Shown: positions 16,843 through 26,497 of the stretch, one piece after another
Layout of the letters: the number at the start of each line of letters is the position of its first letter
Position numbering within the stretch: position 1 is the first letter of the stretch
Source of the DNA: Chondrinema litorale
GTDB lineage: Bacteria > Bacteroidota > Bacteroidia > Cytophagales > Flammeovirgaceae
Assembly: GCF_026250525.1 (NCBI RefSeq)
Contig: NZ_CP111043.1
Span: 248,001 to 312,000, forward strand
Reading direction: 5' to 3'
Length of the DNA stretch: 64,000 nt
Position numbers and translations under genes: made by a program
The notes under the pieces: generated by a model
The model's database searches: none
What the model saw: the letters and a program-made list of their open reading frames with translations, nothing else
Told to the model about the DNA's origin: nothing

Positions 16843-17439
16843 TTAACTACTGCTAGGCAAATTATGTAAGCGCTGGATATATTTCCCTAAAATATCAAAC
16901 TCCAAATTAATCTTTGTCCCAGCTTTTATTTGTTGAAAGTTTGTATGCTCAAAGGTGTAAGGAATAATGGCAACACTTAATTGACCTAACTGAGAGTTAA
17001 CCACAGTAAGGCTTACACCATTTACACAAATAGAACCTTTTTCTACTGTAAAATTCCCAGTGGAAGTATCATATTCAAAAGTAAATAACCAGCTTCCAGC
17101 TTCGTCTTTTACACTTATACACTCACCTACTTGATCTACATGACCTTGTACAATGTGGCCATCGAATCTGCCATTTGCAGGCATACTTCTCTCAAGGTTT
17201 ATCAGGCTACCCGTTTGCCAATCTCCAAGATTACTTTTTCTTAAAGTTTCTTGAATAGCTGTTACAGTATGTACTCCTTCGCTTATACTAATAACAGTAA
17301 GGCACACTCCATTGTGTGCCAAACTTTGATCTACTTTTAATTCGTGAGATATGGGTGACTTGATACTAAAAATCACATTTTCTTGCTCTTTTTCTATGCC
17401 AACTACCTCACCCAAACTCTCAACTATTCCGGTAAACAT
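16843..17439 (-). CDS. ribE: riboflavin synthase (alpha subunit)
   Basis: 198 residues, two tandem lumazine-binding beta-barrels (about 1-95 and 96-198). The N-terminus MFTGIVESLGEV and the repeated pattern NGVCLTVISI / NGVSLTVVNS identify the family. It dismutates two molecules of 6,7-dimethyl-8-ribityllumazine to riboflavin. It lies 15 bases downstream of alaS in the same direction and is probably cotranscribed with it. No FMN riboswitch is visible in the gap. Confidence is high. Confidence 0.96.
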   Translation of the reverse strand: MFTGIVESLGEVVGIEKEQENVIFSIKSPISHELKVDQSLAHNGVCLTVISISEGVHTVTAIQETLRKSNLGDWQTGSLINLERSMPANGRFDGHIVQGHVDQVGECISVKDEAGSWLFTFEYDTSTGNFTVEKGSICVNGVSLTVVNSQLGQLSVAIIPYTFEHTNFQQIKAGTKINLEFDILGKYIQRLHNLPSSS

Positions 17440-17454
17440 TTTAATTAGGTATTA

Positions 17455-20073
17455 TTAGTTTAAAAAATCTTTAGCTTTAGCTACAACATTATCGAGACCA
17501 GAAACATCTTTTCCGCCAGCAGTAGCATAGAATGGCTGACCACCGCCGCCACCTTTAATCTCTCTAGCTAACTCACGGATAATTTTTACAGCATCAAGGC
17601 CTTTATTTTCAATAACATCTTCTGATAACATCACTGCAATTTGAGGTTTTCCTTCAATTTCAGCAGCAATCACCATAAATAGACTATTAACTTTATTCTT
17701 TAAATCGAAAGATAGTTTTCTAAGTGCATCTGCATTTGGCAAACTTACTTTGCTAATAATAGCGGTTATACCAGAAATATCTTCACCCTTTTGCACTAGA
17801 GTATCTTTCAACTGATTAATCTCTTTTTGCCTGAATTTTTCCAGTTCTTTTTGCATCTGGTTTCTTTCATCAAGCAGAGAACTTACAGCTTTGTTTAAAT
17901 CTTTCGGATTTTTAAGAATCTCGTCCAGTTGCTTTAATACTTGTTCATTAGCATTCACTAAAGCTTCTGCCTCATCAGCCGTAACGGCTTCAATTCTTCT
18001 AACACCAGCAGCTACAGAACTTTCAGAAACTATTTTTAAAAATCCTATTTTACCTGTTGCAGGTACATGTGTACCTCCACAAAGTTCTATTGAATATTCT
18101 TTATCAAAAGTAATTACACGAACAAAATCACCGTATTTCTCTCCAAAAAGAGCAGTTGCTCCCATACCTTTAGCAGCTTCTATTGGCACATTTCTTTTCT
18201 CATCAAGCGAAATATTCTCTCTAATCTTTTGATTTACAATCTTCTCTACCTCTGCAATTTCTTCATCAGTCATTTTTGCATAGTGAGAAAAGTCAAATCG
18301 AAGCACTTTTTCATTCACTAATGAGCCTTTTTGCTGCACATGTTCTCCTAAAACTCTTTTTAAAGCTGCATGAAGTAAGTGCGTTGCAGAGTGATTATTT
18401 TCTGTAAGCTTTCTCTTATTTACATTCACAACACATTTAAAGGTAGCTTCTGGATTTGATGGAAGTTTTTTCGTAAAATGAACAATTAGATCATTCTCCT
18501 TTTTGGTATCGATAATTGAAACCTTCTCCCCATCGCTTTCTATGTAACCAATATCTCCTACTTGTCCACCACTTTCTGCATAAAAAGGAGTGTTATCTAG
18601 TACCAGTTGATAAACTGTTCCTTTTTTCTCTTTCAATTCTCTATAGCGAAGAATCTTAGCTTCAGAAGCTAAGAACTCATAACCAACAAATTCTACAGAA
18701 TCACCATCATTCACTATTATCCAGTCTCCCTTCTCAGAAACCTGTGCATTTCTTGAACGAGTTTTTTGTTTCTCCAGCTCCACTTTAAAACCAGCCTCAT
18801 CAACATCAAAACCGTTTTCACGGGCGATTAGCGCAGTAAGATCATAAGGGAAACCGAACGTATCGTAAAGTTCAAAAGCATTCTCTCCTTTAATAACTTT
18901 ATCGCCAGTATTCTTTTGAATTAAATCATTCAAGATAGAAAGACCATTTTCCAAAGTTTTAAGGAAAGTTGCCTCTTCATTCAAAATCACATTAGAAATA
19001 AACTCCTCTTGCTCTTTTATTTCAGGGAAAACATCGGCAAACTGCTCAGTTAAAACTGCTACCATTTCATTAATAAATGGTGCTTTAAAACCAAGGAAAG
19101 TATAACCATAGCGAACAGCTCTACGCAAGATTCTTCTTATTACGTAGCCAGCTTTATTATTAGAAGGCAATTGACCATCTGCAATGGCAAAAGAAACCGC
19201 ACGTACGTGATCTGATATTACTCTAATTGCTATATCAGTTTTTTGATCATTACCATAAGTAACTCCAGCTTTACCAGCAATAAATTGGATAAGTGGTTGA
19301 AAAACATCCGTATCGTAGTTAGACTTTTTCTTTTGGATAGCCATAGCAAGCCTTTCGAAACCCATACCTGTATCGATATGAGCAGCAGGAAGCTTTTCGA
19401 GCTTACCACTTGCCATTCTATTAAACTGGATAAATACCAAATTCCAGATTTCAACCACTAAAGGATCATCCTGATTCACTAAATCTTTTCCACCTTTCTT
19501 AGCAAGATCTTCTTCGCTTCTAAGGTCTATATGAATCTCGGAACATGGCCCACAAGGTCCGGTTTCTCCCATTTCCCAAAAATTATCTTTTTTGGAAGCT
19601 AGAATAATACGGTCCTCTTCAATATATTTTTTCCAGATATTTGCAGCTTCAGAATCGGCAGCTAATCCATCATTATCATCACCTTCAAAAACAGTTACGT
19701 ATAATCTGTCTTTTGGCAAATGATACACTTCGGTTAATAACTCCCAAGCCCATTTAATGGCTTCTTCTTTAAAATAGTCACCAAAAGACCAGTTACCAAG
19801 CATTTCGAACATGGTATGGTGATAGGTATCTATCCCTACTTCTTCTAAATCGTTATGTTTTCCAGAAACGCGCAAACACTTTTGAGTATCTGCTGCTCTC
19901 CTATAAATAGGAGTTTTAGTCCCTAAGAAAAAATCCTTAAACTGGTTCATACCAGCATTGGTAAACATTAAAGTAGGATCGTTTTTAACTACTAATGGGG
20001 CTGACGGAACAATTTCGTGTTGCTTCTCTTTGAAAAATTCCAGAAACTTGCGCCTGATTTCTTGTGCCTGCAT
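17455..20073 (-). CDS. alaS: alanine--tRNA ligase
   Basis: 872 residues, standard length. The class II catalytic core opens with IRRKFLEFFKEKQHEIVPSAPLVV and FTNAGMNQFKDFFLG. The editing domain contains NHSATHLLHAALK and CGGTHVPATG, with the zinc ligands of the deacylase site. The C-terminal coiled coil (KEINQLKDTL region) and the DHHA1 domain ending GGGGGQPFYATAGG are present. It charges tRNA-Ala and hydrolyses mischarged Ser/Gly-tRNA-Ala. Upstream leader 20074-20262 shows no T-box. Probably an operon with ribE. Confidence 0.98.
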   Translation of the reverse strand: MQAQEIRRKFLEFFKEKQHEIVPSAPLVVKNDPTLMFTNAGMNQFKDFFLGTKTPIYRRAADTQKCLRVSGKHNDLEEVGIDTYHHTMFEMLGNWSFGDYFKEEAIKWAWELLTEVYHLPKDRLYVTVFEGDDNDGLAADSEAANIWKKYIEEDRIILASKKDNFWEMGETGPCGPCSEIHIDLRSEEDLAKKGGKDLVNQDDPLVVEIWNLVFIQFNRMASGKLEKLPAAHIDTGMGFERLAMAIQKKKSNYDTDVFQPLIQFIAGKAGVTYGNDQKTDIAIRVISDHVRAVSFAIADGQLPSNNKAGYVIRRILRRAVRYGYTFLGFKAPFINEMVAVLTEQFADVFPEIKEQEEFISNVILNEEATFLKTLENGLSILNDLIQKNTGDKVIKGENAFELYDTFGFPYDLTALIARENGFDVDEAGFKVELEKQKTRSRNAQVSEKGDWIIVNDGDSVEFVGYEFLASEAKILRYRELKEKKGTVYQLVLDNTPFYAESGGQVGDIGYIESDGEKVSIIDTKKENDLIVHFTKKLPSNPEATFKCVVNVNKRKLTENNHSATHLLHAALKRVLGEHVQQKGSLVNEKVLRFDFSHYAKMTDEEIAEVEKIVNQKIRENISLDEKRNVPIEAAKGMGATALFGEKYGDFVRVITFDKEYSIELCGGTHVPATGKIGFLKIVSESSVAAGVRRIEAVTADEAEALVNANEQVLKQLDEILKNPKDLNKAVSSLLDERNQMQKELEKFRQKEINQLKDTLVQKGEDISGITAIISKVSLPNADALRKLSFDLKNKVNSLFMVIAAEIEGKPQIAVMLSEDVIENKGLDAVKIIRELAREIKGGGGGQPFYATAGGKDVSGLDNVVAKAKDFLN

Positions 20074-20199
20074 ATGCTCTCCTCAAAAATTACCGGAAAT
20101 AAGTTTTATATTTAATACAAATTAATCTAAAAATAGTTATATTAAATGCAGGAATTATTTATCATAACGAGTATCATTTTTAAACAATTTATCGTTTTG

Positions 20200-20231
20200 T
20201 TGCATAACCCGCATTAAATTTTCTTTCTTTG
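20200..20231 (+). promoter_or_regulatory. candidate promoter of the M23 peptidase gene
   Basis: TTG at 20200-20202, 21 bases, then TTTCTTTG at 20224-20231, one mismatch from TAnnTTTG. It lies 31 bases before the ATG. Confidence 0.4.
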
Positions 20232-20262
20232 CGGGGCAAATTTAGTACAAATTCATTAACTA

Positions 20263-21243
20263 ATGGCAAAGATCAAATACTATTATGATACTGAGACTTG
20301 CAGATACGAAAGAGTTAAAACCTCACCGCTTGAATATGTAATTAATGCATTGGGTTTACTTTTCGTTTGTGTAATATTCGGTATTTTCTTCGCCTGGGCC
20401 TATTTAGCAATTTTCCCTTCGCCTAACGAACTAAAACTGGTTAAGGAAAATGAAGAGCTCCTCTATCATTACAATAGTATGAATAAGGAGTTGAAGAATG
20501 TCCAAAATATGATGACAGCTTTGCAAAAAAGAGATGATGATATTTATAGAACCATCTTTGAAGCAGAGCCAATTCCTATGGAGATCAGACAAGCTGGTAC
20601 AGGTGGAAGTCAAAAGTTTCAAGATTTACTTGAAAGTAGACTCGAAAGAGAAGGGCTCATCATTAATTCTTTAAACAAGATTGATGTAATTAAAAGACAG
20701 ATGTACATTCAGTCTAAGTCTTTTGATGAAATTGTAGAGCTTGCTCGCTCTAAACAAGAGATGCTTGCGCACATTCCGGCGATACAGCCAATAGCCAACA
20801 AAGAATTAAAAAGATTGGCATCTGGATATGGTATGCGTTTCCATCCAATTCTTAAAGTAAGAAGACTACATGCAGGTTGTGATTTCTCTGCTCCATTAGG
20901 CACTCCAATTTATGCCACAGGCGATGGAAAAGTAGTTAAAGTTCAAAAATCAAATCGTGGATATGGCAATCAGGTTGAAATCGATCATGGATTCGGTTAC
21001 ATCTCTAAATATGCCCACATGTCTAAGTTTGAGGTAAGAGTTGGTCAAAAAGTAAAAAGAGGACAAATTATAGGCTTAGTTGGTAATACAGGTTTATCTG
21101 TTGCACCACACTGCCACTACGAGGTAATTTACAAAAACAGAAAAGTTAATCCTGTAAACTACTTCTTTAATGACCTTACTGATGAACAATACGAAGAAAT
21201 GGTAAAAATTTCTTCTCAAGAAAATCAATCATTGGGTTATTAA
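20263..21243 (+). CDS. M23-family (LytM-type) metallopeptidase, membrane anchored
   Basis: 326 residues. A short cytoplasmic N-terminus, one membrane helix (about 28-50), a coiled coil (about 55-95 and 120-170), then an M23 domain (about 185-300). Zinc ligands are all visible: His203 and Asp207 (RLHAGCD) and His285 (HCHYE), with His252 (YAHMS) and His283 as the catalytic partners. It should cut peptidoglycan cross-bridges or act in cell-wall remodelling in the periplasm. The architecture is typical of Bacteroidota M23 proteins encoded beside alaS and a small MerR regulator. It ends at a clear terminator. Confidence 0.93.
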   Translation: MAKIKYYYDTETCRYERVKTSPLEYVINALGLLFVCVIFGIFFAWAYLAIFPSPNELKLVKENEELLYHYNSMNKELKNVQNMMTALQKRDDDIYRTIFEAEPIPMEIRQAGTGGSQKFQDLLESRLEREGLIINSLNKIDVIKRQMYIQSKSFDEIVELARSKQEMLAHIPAIQPIANKELKRLASGYGMRFHPILKVRRLHAGCDFSAPLGTPIYATGDGKVVKVQKSNRGYGNQVEIDHGFGYISKYAHMSKFEVRVGQKVKRGQIIGLVGNTGLSVAPHCHYEVIYKNRKVNPVNYFFNDLTDEQYEEMVKISSQENQSLGY

Positions 21244-21267
21244 TCTCTTAATAAAGATATTTTTTTT

Positions 21268-21297
21268 AAACAGCGGCTACCTAGTCGCTGTTTTTTT
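21268..21297 (+). terminator. Rho-independent terminator of the M23 gene
   Basis: An 8-bp stem AAACAGCG/CGCTGTTT (21268-21275 with 21286-21293), a 10-base loop and a run of seven T. Confidence 0.85.
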
Positions 21298-21389
21298 ATT
21301 ATAATATTGTTTTTTGATCAATATTTTTTAGAATTGTTCGATAATAACAGATTTTAGATTCTTTTAGCCCCGAAATTTTTTCCTTTTAT

Positions 21390-21722
21390 ATGGACATTGA
21401 AAAAAGATATTATTCTATTGGAGAGGTTGCTGATATGTTTCAGGTTGCTACTTCTCTTATCAGATTTTGGGAAGGGCAGTTCAATACCATCAAACCTAAG
21501 AAAAACAAAAATGGTGTAAGACAATACACTAAACAAGATATTGATGCAATACGCACTATATATCACTTAGTAAAAGAAAAAGGATTTACTCTTAGTGGTG
21601 CTAAAGATGCACTAAAAAATCAGCCTAAAATTAATGAAAGCTTAGAGGCAATTAACTCTTTAAAAAAGGTGAGAGAGTTTTTGGTTACGCTAAGGTCACA
21701 AATTAGAGAAGAAGAACAGTAA
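21390..21722 (+). CDS. MerR-family transcriptional regulator (short)
   Basis: 110 residues. The MerR winged helix spans about 7-75 with YYSIGEVADMFQVATSLIRFWEGQF and GVRQYTKQDIDAIRTIYHLVKEKGFTLSGAKDALK. The remaining 35 residues form a short dimerisation helix with no effector domain and no cysteine metal site. This fits the small Bacteroidota MerR protein commonly found next to alaS and M23 genes. Target and signal are unknown. It follows the M23 terminator, so it probably has its own promoter. Confidence 0.9.
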   Translation: MDIEKRYYSIGEVADMFQVATSLIRFWEGQFNTIKPKKNKNGVRQYTKQDIDAIRTIYHLVKEKGFTLSGAKDALKNQPKINESLEAINSLKKVREFLVTLRSQIREEEQ

Positions 21723-21893
21723 ATATACCCTATCTCATAAATAGCCCATCTTTTTGCTAAATCGGCTAAAGCTAAAAACATAGATTTTCATTGCAATTTA
21801 GCACTCTTTTTATGGATAAAATTACCTAGCTTTGCACCCTGAAACTACATAGCGCAAGCTTATAATAATTTTTAGCTAATTAAATTTGAAGCA

Positions 21894-23006
21894 ATGATTA
21901 TAGGTGTTCCTAAAGAAATTAAAAATAATGAAAACCGTGTAGCACTTACACCAGCAGGGGCTAAAGCACTAAGCTCATTAGGCCACAAAGTTTTCGTTCA
22001 AAAAAGTGCAGGTGAAGGTAGCGGTTTTGCTGATGAGTTGTATGAGGAGGCAGGCGCAAACCTTTTACCTACAATAGAAGAAGTATACGATAAGGCTGAA
22101 ATGATTATGAAGGTGAAAGAACCTATTGAGCCTGAGTATGAATTGGTAAAAGAAAATCAGTTACTATTCACTTATTTCCACTTTGCTTCATCTGAGCCAT
22201 TAACTAAGGCTATGATAAAAAGTAAATCAGTTTGTATTGCTTACGAAACTGTTGAAAAAGCTGATAGAACACTTCCATTGTTAATTCCTATGTCTGAAGT
22301 AGCAGGTAGAATGGCAGTTCAGCAAGGAGCAAAATATCTTGAAAAACCACTTAAAGGTTTCGGTATTTTATTAGGAGGTGTACCGGGTGTAAAACCAGCA
22401 AAAGTATTAATCTTAGGTGGTGGAATAGTAGGAACACAAGCAGCTAAAATGGCAGCAGGTTTAGGTGCAGATGTAACAATTATGGATGTTAACCTGCAAA
22501 GACTACGCTATTTAGACGACGTTATGCCTGCAAATGTGCATACTATGATGTCTAATGAGTACAACATCAGAGAATTAATTAAAACTCATCATTTAATAGT
22601 TGGCGCTGTGTTGATTCCAGGTGCTAAAGCTCCAAGCTTAATCACAAGAGATATGCTAAAAGATATGCAACCAGGAACAGTACTAGTAGATGTTGCAGTT
22701 GACCAAGGTGGTTGTATCGAAACTTGTAAGCCTACTACTCACCAAGAACCTACTTTTATTATTGATGATGTAGTTCATTACTGTGTGGCAAATATGCCAG
22801 GTGCTGTGCCTTTTACTTCTACATTGGCACTTACAAATGCTACTTTGCCTTATGCTATTCAATTAGCAAACAAAGGCTGGCAAAAAGCAACTAAAGAAAA
22901 TAATGAATTAAAACTTGGCTTAAATGTGATTAACGGAGATGTAGTTTACAAAGCAGTAGCAGATGCTTTTAATCTACCATTCAAAAATGTTGAAGAGTTA
23001 ATCTAA
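21894..23006 (+). CDS. ald: alanine dehydrogenase
   Basis: 370 residues, standard length. The N-terminal signature MIIGVPKEIKNNENRVALTP is diagnostic. The NAD-binding Rossmann loop is LGGGIVGTQAAKMAAGLGADV (about 174-194), and the second signature covers the region VDVAVDQGGCIET. It catalyses reversible oxidative deamination of L-alanine to pyruvate and ammonia with NAD. TAGCTTTG at 21839-21846, about 50 bases upstream, matches the TAnnTTTG -7 box. Single gene, ended by a strong terminator. Confidence 0.97.
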   Translation: MIIGVPKEIKNNENRVALTPAGAKALSSLGHKVFVQKSAGEGSGFADELYEEAGANLLPTIEEVYDKAEMIMKVKEPIEPEYELVKENQLLFTYFHFASSEPLTKAMIKSKSVCIAYETVEKADRTLPLLIPMSEVAGRMAVQQGAKYLEKPLKGFGILLGGVPGVKPAKVLILGGGIVGTQAAKMAAGLGADVTIMDVNLQRLRYLDDVMPANVHTMMSNEYNIRELIKTHHLIVGAVLIPGAKAPSLITRDMLKDMQPGTVLVDVAVDQGGCIETCKPTTHQEPTFIIDDVVHYCVANMPGAVPFTSTLALTNATLPYAIQLANKGWQKATKENNELKLGLNVINGDVVYKAVADAFNLPFKNVEELI

Positions 23007-23030
23007 GAGTTTTACAAAAAACATATAAAA

Positions 23031-23066
23031 AAAGTCATCCAGTTATTGGATGACTTTTCTTTTTTA
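23031..23066 (+). terminator. Rho-independent terminator of ald
   Basis: A 10-bp perfect stem AAAGTCATCC/GGATGACTTT (23031-23040 with 23048-23057), a 7-base loop and a T-rich tail. The A run on the left may also serve the convergent purB gene ending at 23081. Confidence 0.88.
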
Positions 23067-23080
23067 TACCAAGATAAACT

Positions 23081-24436
23081 TTAGAGTTTAGGTTGCACAC
23101 CAGTATAATTAAAAGGAGAAACCTCTTTTAAACTAGCTTTTAACTCATCAGAAATTTCAAGGGTTTCTATAAAAGCGTGAATACTTTGCTGCGTAATTTT
23201 TTCATTTTTACGAGTAAGAGCTTTCAAAGCTTCATAAGGTTTTGGATAGCCTTCTCTTCTTAAAACTGTTTGGATCGCTTCTGCAACTACTGCCCAGTTT
23301 GCTTCCAAATCCTCAGCCAATTTATTTTCGTTCAGCTCTAATTTACCCAAACCTTTTAATAAAGATTGTAAAGCAATACTAATATGCGCTACTGGCACAC
23401 CAATATTTCTTAAAACAGTAGAGTCTGTTAAATCTCTTTGTAAACGAGAAACAGGAAGCTTAGCAGCCAAATGCTCTAAAATTGCATTTGCAATACCAAG
23501 ATTACCTTCCGCATTTTCAAAGTCGATTGGGTTTACTTTGTGAGGCATTGCTGAAGAACCCACCTCTCCTGCTTTAATCTTTTGTTTGAAATAACCCAGA
23601 GAAATGTATTGCCAGATATCTCTACTTAAATCAACCAGTATATTGTTCATTCTTTTTAGCAAGTCGAACCAAGCTGCAAGAAAATCATAGTTTTCTATTT
23701 GGGTGGTAAATAATGCACGATCAAGCCCTAAACCCTCATTTACAAACTTGTTTCCGAATTCTATCCAATTATATTCAGGATAAGCCAACTGATGCGCATT
23801 AAAATTACCTGTAGCTCCACCAAACTTAGCTGAATATGGTATTGCAGCGGCAGTTTTAATTTGTTGCTGTAAACGATAAGCAAAAACAGCTATTTCTTTA
23901 CCTAATTTTGTAGGAGAAGCAGGCTGGCCATGAGTAAAAGCCAACATAGAATGTGCATCCCATTGTTCAGCTAAAGCTTTAAGTACTTCAAAAACTTTGT
24001 CAAATTCTGGAAAAAGCTCTTGCTCAAAAGCTTCTTTTAAAGACAGTGGAATTGCCGTATTATTAACATCTTGAGAAGTAAGGCCAAAATGAACAAACTC
24101 CAGTACATTTTCTAAACCCAAAGCAGTCATTTTTTCTTTGATGAAATACTCAACTGACTTTACATCGTGGTTGGTTACTTTTTCAGTTTCTTTAATGGAT
24201 TGAGCATCTTCTAATGAAAAGTTCTCATATATGCCTCTTAAAGATTTTTTATTCTCCTCAGTAATTTGAGTTAATTGTGGTAGAGGAATTTCTGCTAAAG
24301 CGATAAAATATTCAATCTCAACTCTTACACGATAGTGAATCAGTGCAAACTCTGAAAAATACGTCGCATAATTACTTGTCTTATTCCTGTAACGCCCATC
24401 AACAGGTGAAATCGCTGTAAGCTCTTCTAGTTTCAT
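23081..24436 (-). CDS. purB: adenylosuccinate lyase
   Basis: 451 residues. The N-terminus LTAISPVDGRYRNKT and the fumarase-superfamily signature GSSAMPHKVNPIDFENAEGN are diagnostic; HFGLTSQDVNNTA is the second substrate-binding block. It acts twice in purine synthesis: cleaving SAICAR to AICAR, and adenylosuccinate to AMP, releasing fumarate. Length and motifs match the E. coli-type clade. Divergent from rpsU. Confidence 0.97.
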   Translation of the reverse strand: MKLEELTAISPVDGRYRNKTSNYATYFSEFALIHYRVRVEIEYFIALAEIPLPQLTQITEENKKSLRGIYENFSLEDAQSIKETEKVTNHDVKSVEYFIKEKMTALGLENVLEFVHFGLTSQDVNNTAIPLSLKEAFEQELFPEFDKVFEVLKALAEQWDAHSMLAFTHGQPASPTKLGKEIAVFAYRLQQQIKTAAAIPYSAKFGGATGNFNAHQLAYPEYNWIEFGNKFVNEGLGLDRALFTTQIENYDFLAAWFDLLKRMNNILVDLSRDIWQYISLGYFKQKIKAGEVGSSAMPHKVNPIDFENAEGNLGIANAILEHLAAKLPVSRLQRDLTDSTVLRNIGVPVAHISIALQSLLKGLGKLELNENKLAEDLEANWAVVAEAIQTVLRREGYPKPYEALKALTRKNEKITQQSIHAFIETLEISDELKASLKEVSPFNYTGVQPKL

Positions 24437-24798
24437 CTTTTATAAATTAAGTACAATTACTTTGGTTAAGTACCGGATTATATATAAGCTAAATAGCTCT
24501 TTTATTTGAATTGAATTCTGATCTAAATTAAGAAAGCTGCAAAGTTAAAAAATTAAGACTTACAGGGCAGTTAGAACTTTAATCTTTGATCGTTTTTTTT
24601 GAATTAATGATCGTCAAACCTTGATTAAAGCGAATATTTTGGCTGTTTTTCTGTGAAATTCTTGAGATTAAGACATTTTTTAAAAAATCTCAAAAAAATT
24701 AAATAATATTTCATTAGAGAGCTTGTGATTATATGTGAAAAAAATTACTTTTGCACATCTTAAAAAGACACAAGTTAATACCTATATAAATATTTGAT
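24437..24798. other. 362-bp divergent intergenic region (purB / rpsU)
   Basis: No ORF of note. It contains the rpsU promoter on the plus strand and presumably that of purB on the minus strand. I see nothing else in it beyond AT-rich sequence. Confidence 0.6.
24723..24753 (+). promoter_or_regulatory. Bacteroidota-type promoter of rpsU
   Basis: TTGTG at 24723-24727 and TACTTTTG at 24746-24753, an exact TAnnTTTG box with 20 bases between TTG and the box. It lies 45 bases before the ATG, leaving a 5' leader of about 38 bases. Confidence 0.75.
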
Positions 24799-24993
24799 AT
24801 GCTTATAATTAAAGTAAAAGATAACGAGTCAATAGACAGAGCACTCAAAAGATTTAAAAAGAAATTTGAAAAGACTGGCGTTCTAAAAGAATTAAGAGCT
24901 AGAAATTTTTATGAGAAACCTTCTGTTGCTAGAAGAAATCAAAAATTGAAAGCTGATTACAAGCAGAAAATGTACGCTAAGGAAAATTATTAA
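24799..24993 (+). CDS. rpsU: 30S ribosomal protein S21
   Basis: 64 residues, very basic. [20 protein letters not shown] and [22 protein letters not shown] are the S21 signature. In Bacteroidota, S21 helps sequester the anti-Shine-Dalgarno end of 16S rRNA, in keeping with the absence of SD sequences in this window (established for the phylum, not shown here). It has its own promoter and terminator, followed by the xer and hpf genes in the usual order. Confidence 0.97.
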   Translation: MLIIKVKDNESIDRALKRFKKKFEKTGVLKELRARNFYEKPSVARRNQKLKADYKQKMYAKENY

Positions 24994-25017
24994 TCTGTGT
25001 TATCCATAGCACAAATG

Positions 25018-25055
25018 AAGGCTACAAAATAATTGTATTTTGTAGCCTTTTTTTT
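25018..25055 (+). terminator. Rho-independent terminator of rpsU
   Basis: A 13-bp perfect stem AAGGCTACAAAAT/ATTTTGTAGCCTT (25018-25030 with 25037-25049), a 6-base loop and a run of T. Confidence 0.9.
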
Positions 25056-25129
25056 ATATTAGAATAAGCATAATCTTAATCTTAATATATGCTTATCTCG
25101 TAAATATAAATACAACTACTAATAAGCAT

Positions 25130-26011
25130 ATGATCACAAATTTTTTAAACTATCTGCAGTACGAAAAGAGGAGTAGTATTCACACAGTAAGTGCTTATGA
25201 AAACGACCTAAAACAGTTTAACCAATTCTGTTTAAATCACCTTGGAGTTAACGAAGAAGATTTTGATAGCACTCAGGTAAAATTTGATACTGTAAGAGCT
25301 TGGGTAGTTCAATTAATTGATAATAAAATCACACCTAGATCTGTAAACAGAAAAATAGCTTCTATAAATGCTTATTATAAATTTTTGTTGCAAAAAGAGT
25401 TAATCGCAGAGCTTCCTACCAAAAAACTTAAAGCTTTAAAATTATCTAAAAGATTACCTTCTTTTGTAAAACAACAAGAGATAGATCACTTGTTTAATCC
25501 GTCAATTTTTGCTGAAAACAAATATCCAGACAGAGACCGTCTTATTATCGAATTATTATACGGAACAGGAATCAGACTTTCTGAATTGATAAACATTCAG
25601 GTTGCAGACATAAATTTTGCAAATAATACACTTAAGGTTTTAGGTAAAAGAAACAAAGAAAGGCTCATCCCCTTACATCAAGAATTAATAGAAAGTTTAA
25701 AGTCGTTTATTGCAATACAAAATAAATCTGAGGCTGCATACCTTATTACTACACCAAAACATAATAAGGCTTATCCTTCTATGATTCAGAAAATTGTAAA
25801 AACCTATTTATCAAAAGTATCTAGCTCAGAAAAAAAGAGTCCGCACGTGTTAAGACACACATTCGCAACACACCTATTAAATAATGGAGCAGAACTAAAT
25901 GCCATAAAAGATTTACTTGGCCATTCTAATTTAGCTGCAACCCAAATTTATACGCACAATTCGATAAGCAGGCTCAAGAAAATATTTAATAAAACACATC
26001 CAAAATCATAA
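25130..26011 (+). CDS. tyrosine recombinase XerC/XerD-type
   Basis: 293 residues. The N-terminal SAM-like core-binding domain is about 1-95. The catalytic domain has Arg149 (GTGIRLSEL), a beta-hairpin Lys (173/176), His239 and Arg242 (HVLRHTFATHLL), His265 (LLGHSNL) and nucleophile Tyr274 (IYTHNS): a complete set. It sits between rpsU and hpf, the conserved place of the chromosomal Xer recombinase in Bacteroidota, so it most likely resolves chromosome dimers at dif rather than mobilising DNA. Whether to call it XerC or XerD cannot be settled by eye. Confidence 0.93.
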   Translation: MITNFLNYLQYEKRSSIHTVSAYENDLKQFNQFCLNHLGVNEEDFDSTQVKFDTVRAWVVQLIDNKITPRSVNRKIASINAYYKFLLQKELIAELPTKKLKALKLSKRLPSFVKQQEIDHLFNPSIFAENKYPDRDRLIIELLYGTGIRLSELINIQVADINFANNTLKVLGKRNKERLIPLHQELIESLKSFIAIQNKSEAAYLITTPKHNKAYPSMIQKIVKTYLSKVSSSEKKSPHVLRHTFATHLLNNGAELNAIKDLLGHSNLAATQIYTHNSISRLKKIFNKTHPKS

Positions 26012-26178
26012 ACCAGTTATATGAAAATACTCTAAAATTAAATAACTTAAAAACCATTTTAAATAAACTAATATAACATACTTCAATAAGTTTAATTTTA
26101 AGATTAACCGGTTATGCCGAATATCTTATTGTTACTATTAAAATTTTTGTAAACTTAAAACACTTAAAATTTACATCT

Positions 26179-26484
26179 ATGAAATTACAAATGCATTCAT
26201 TGCACTTTACAGCGGATCAAAAGTTACTAGACTTTATTCAAAAGAAAGCAGATAAACTAGAAACTTTTTTTGATAGAATTCTCGATGGTGAAGTCTTTTT
26301 AAGAATAGATAAAGGCGACCATTCAAAAGAGAACAAGATGGTGGAAATTAAGCTTAATATTCCCGGTAATACGCTGTTTGCAAAAGAACATGCAGCATCT
26401 TTTGAAGCAGCAACCGATTCTGCAATTGAAGCATTAAGACGACAACTAAAAAAACATAAAGAAAAAAACCTAACTGGTTTTTAA
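26179..26484 (+). CDS. hpf: ribosome hibernation-promoting factor HPF/RaiA-family (short form)
   Basis: 101 residues, one S30AE-type domain: MKLQMHSLHFTADQKLLDFIQKKADKLE and the later EIKLNIPGNTLFAKEHAASFEAATDSAIEALRRQLKKHKEK match the family. It lacks the C-terminal dimerisation domain of long HPF. It binds the 30S decoding region and silences ribosomes in stasis. Conserved neighbour of rpsU and xer in this phylum. A hairpin without a T tract follows it. Confidence 0.94.
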   Translation: MKLQMHSLHFTADQKLLDFIQKKADKLETFFDRILDGEVFLRIDKGDHSKENKMVEIKLNIPGNTLFAKEHAASFEAATDSAIEALRRQLKKHKEKNLTGF

Positions 26485-26497
26485 TAATATCACAAGC

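Noticed and set aside
16556..17454. FMN riboswitch for ribE
   Set aside because: The alaS-ribE gap is 15 bases and no RFN-like element is visible around the gene.
20074..20262. Possible T-box or other tRNA-sensing leader before alaS
   Set aside because: No specifier-loop or antiterminator pattern found; such leaders are not expected in this phylum.
25130..26011. Tyrosine recombinase as a mobile-element integrase
   Set aside because: Its position between rpsU and hpf, and the absence of att repeats, cargo or a tRNA target, point to the housekeeping Xer enzyme.
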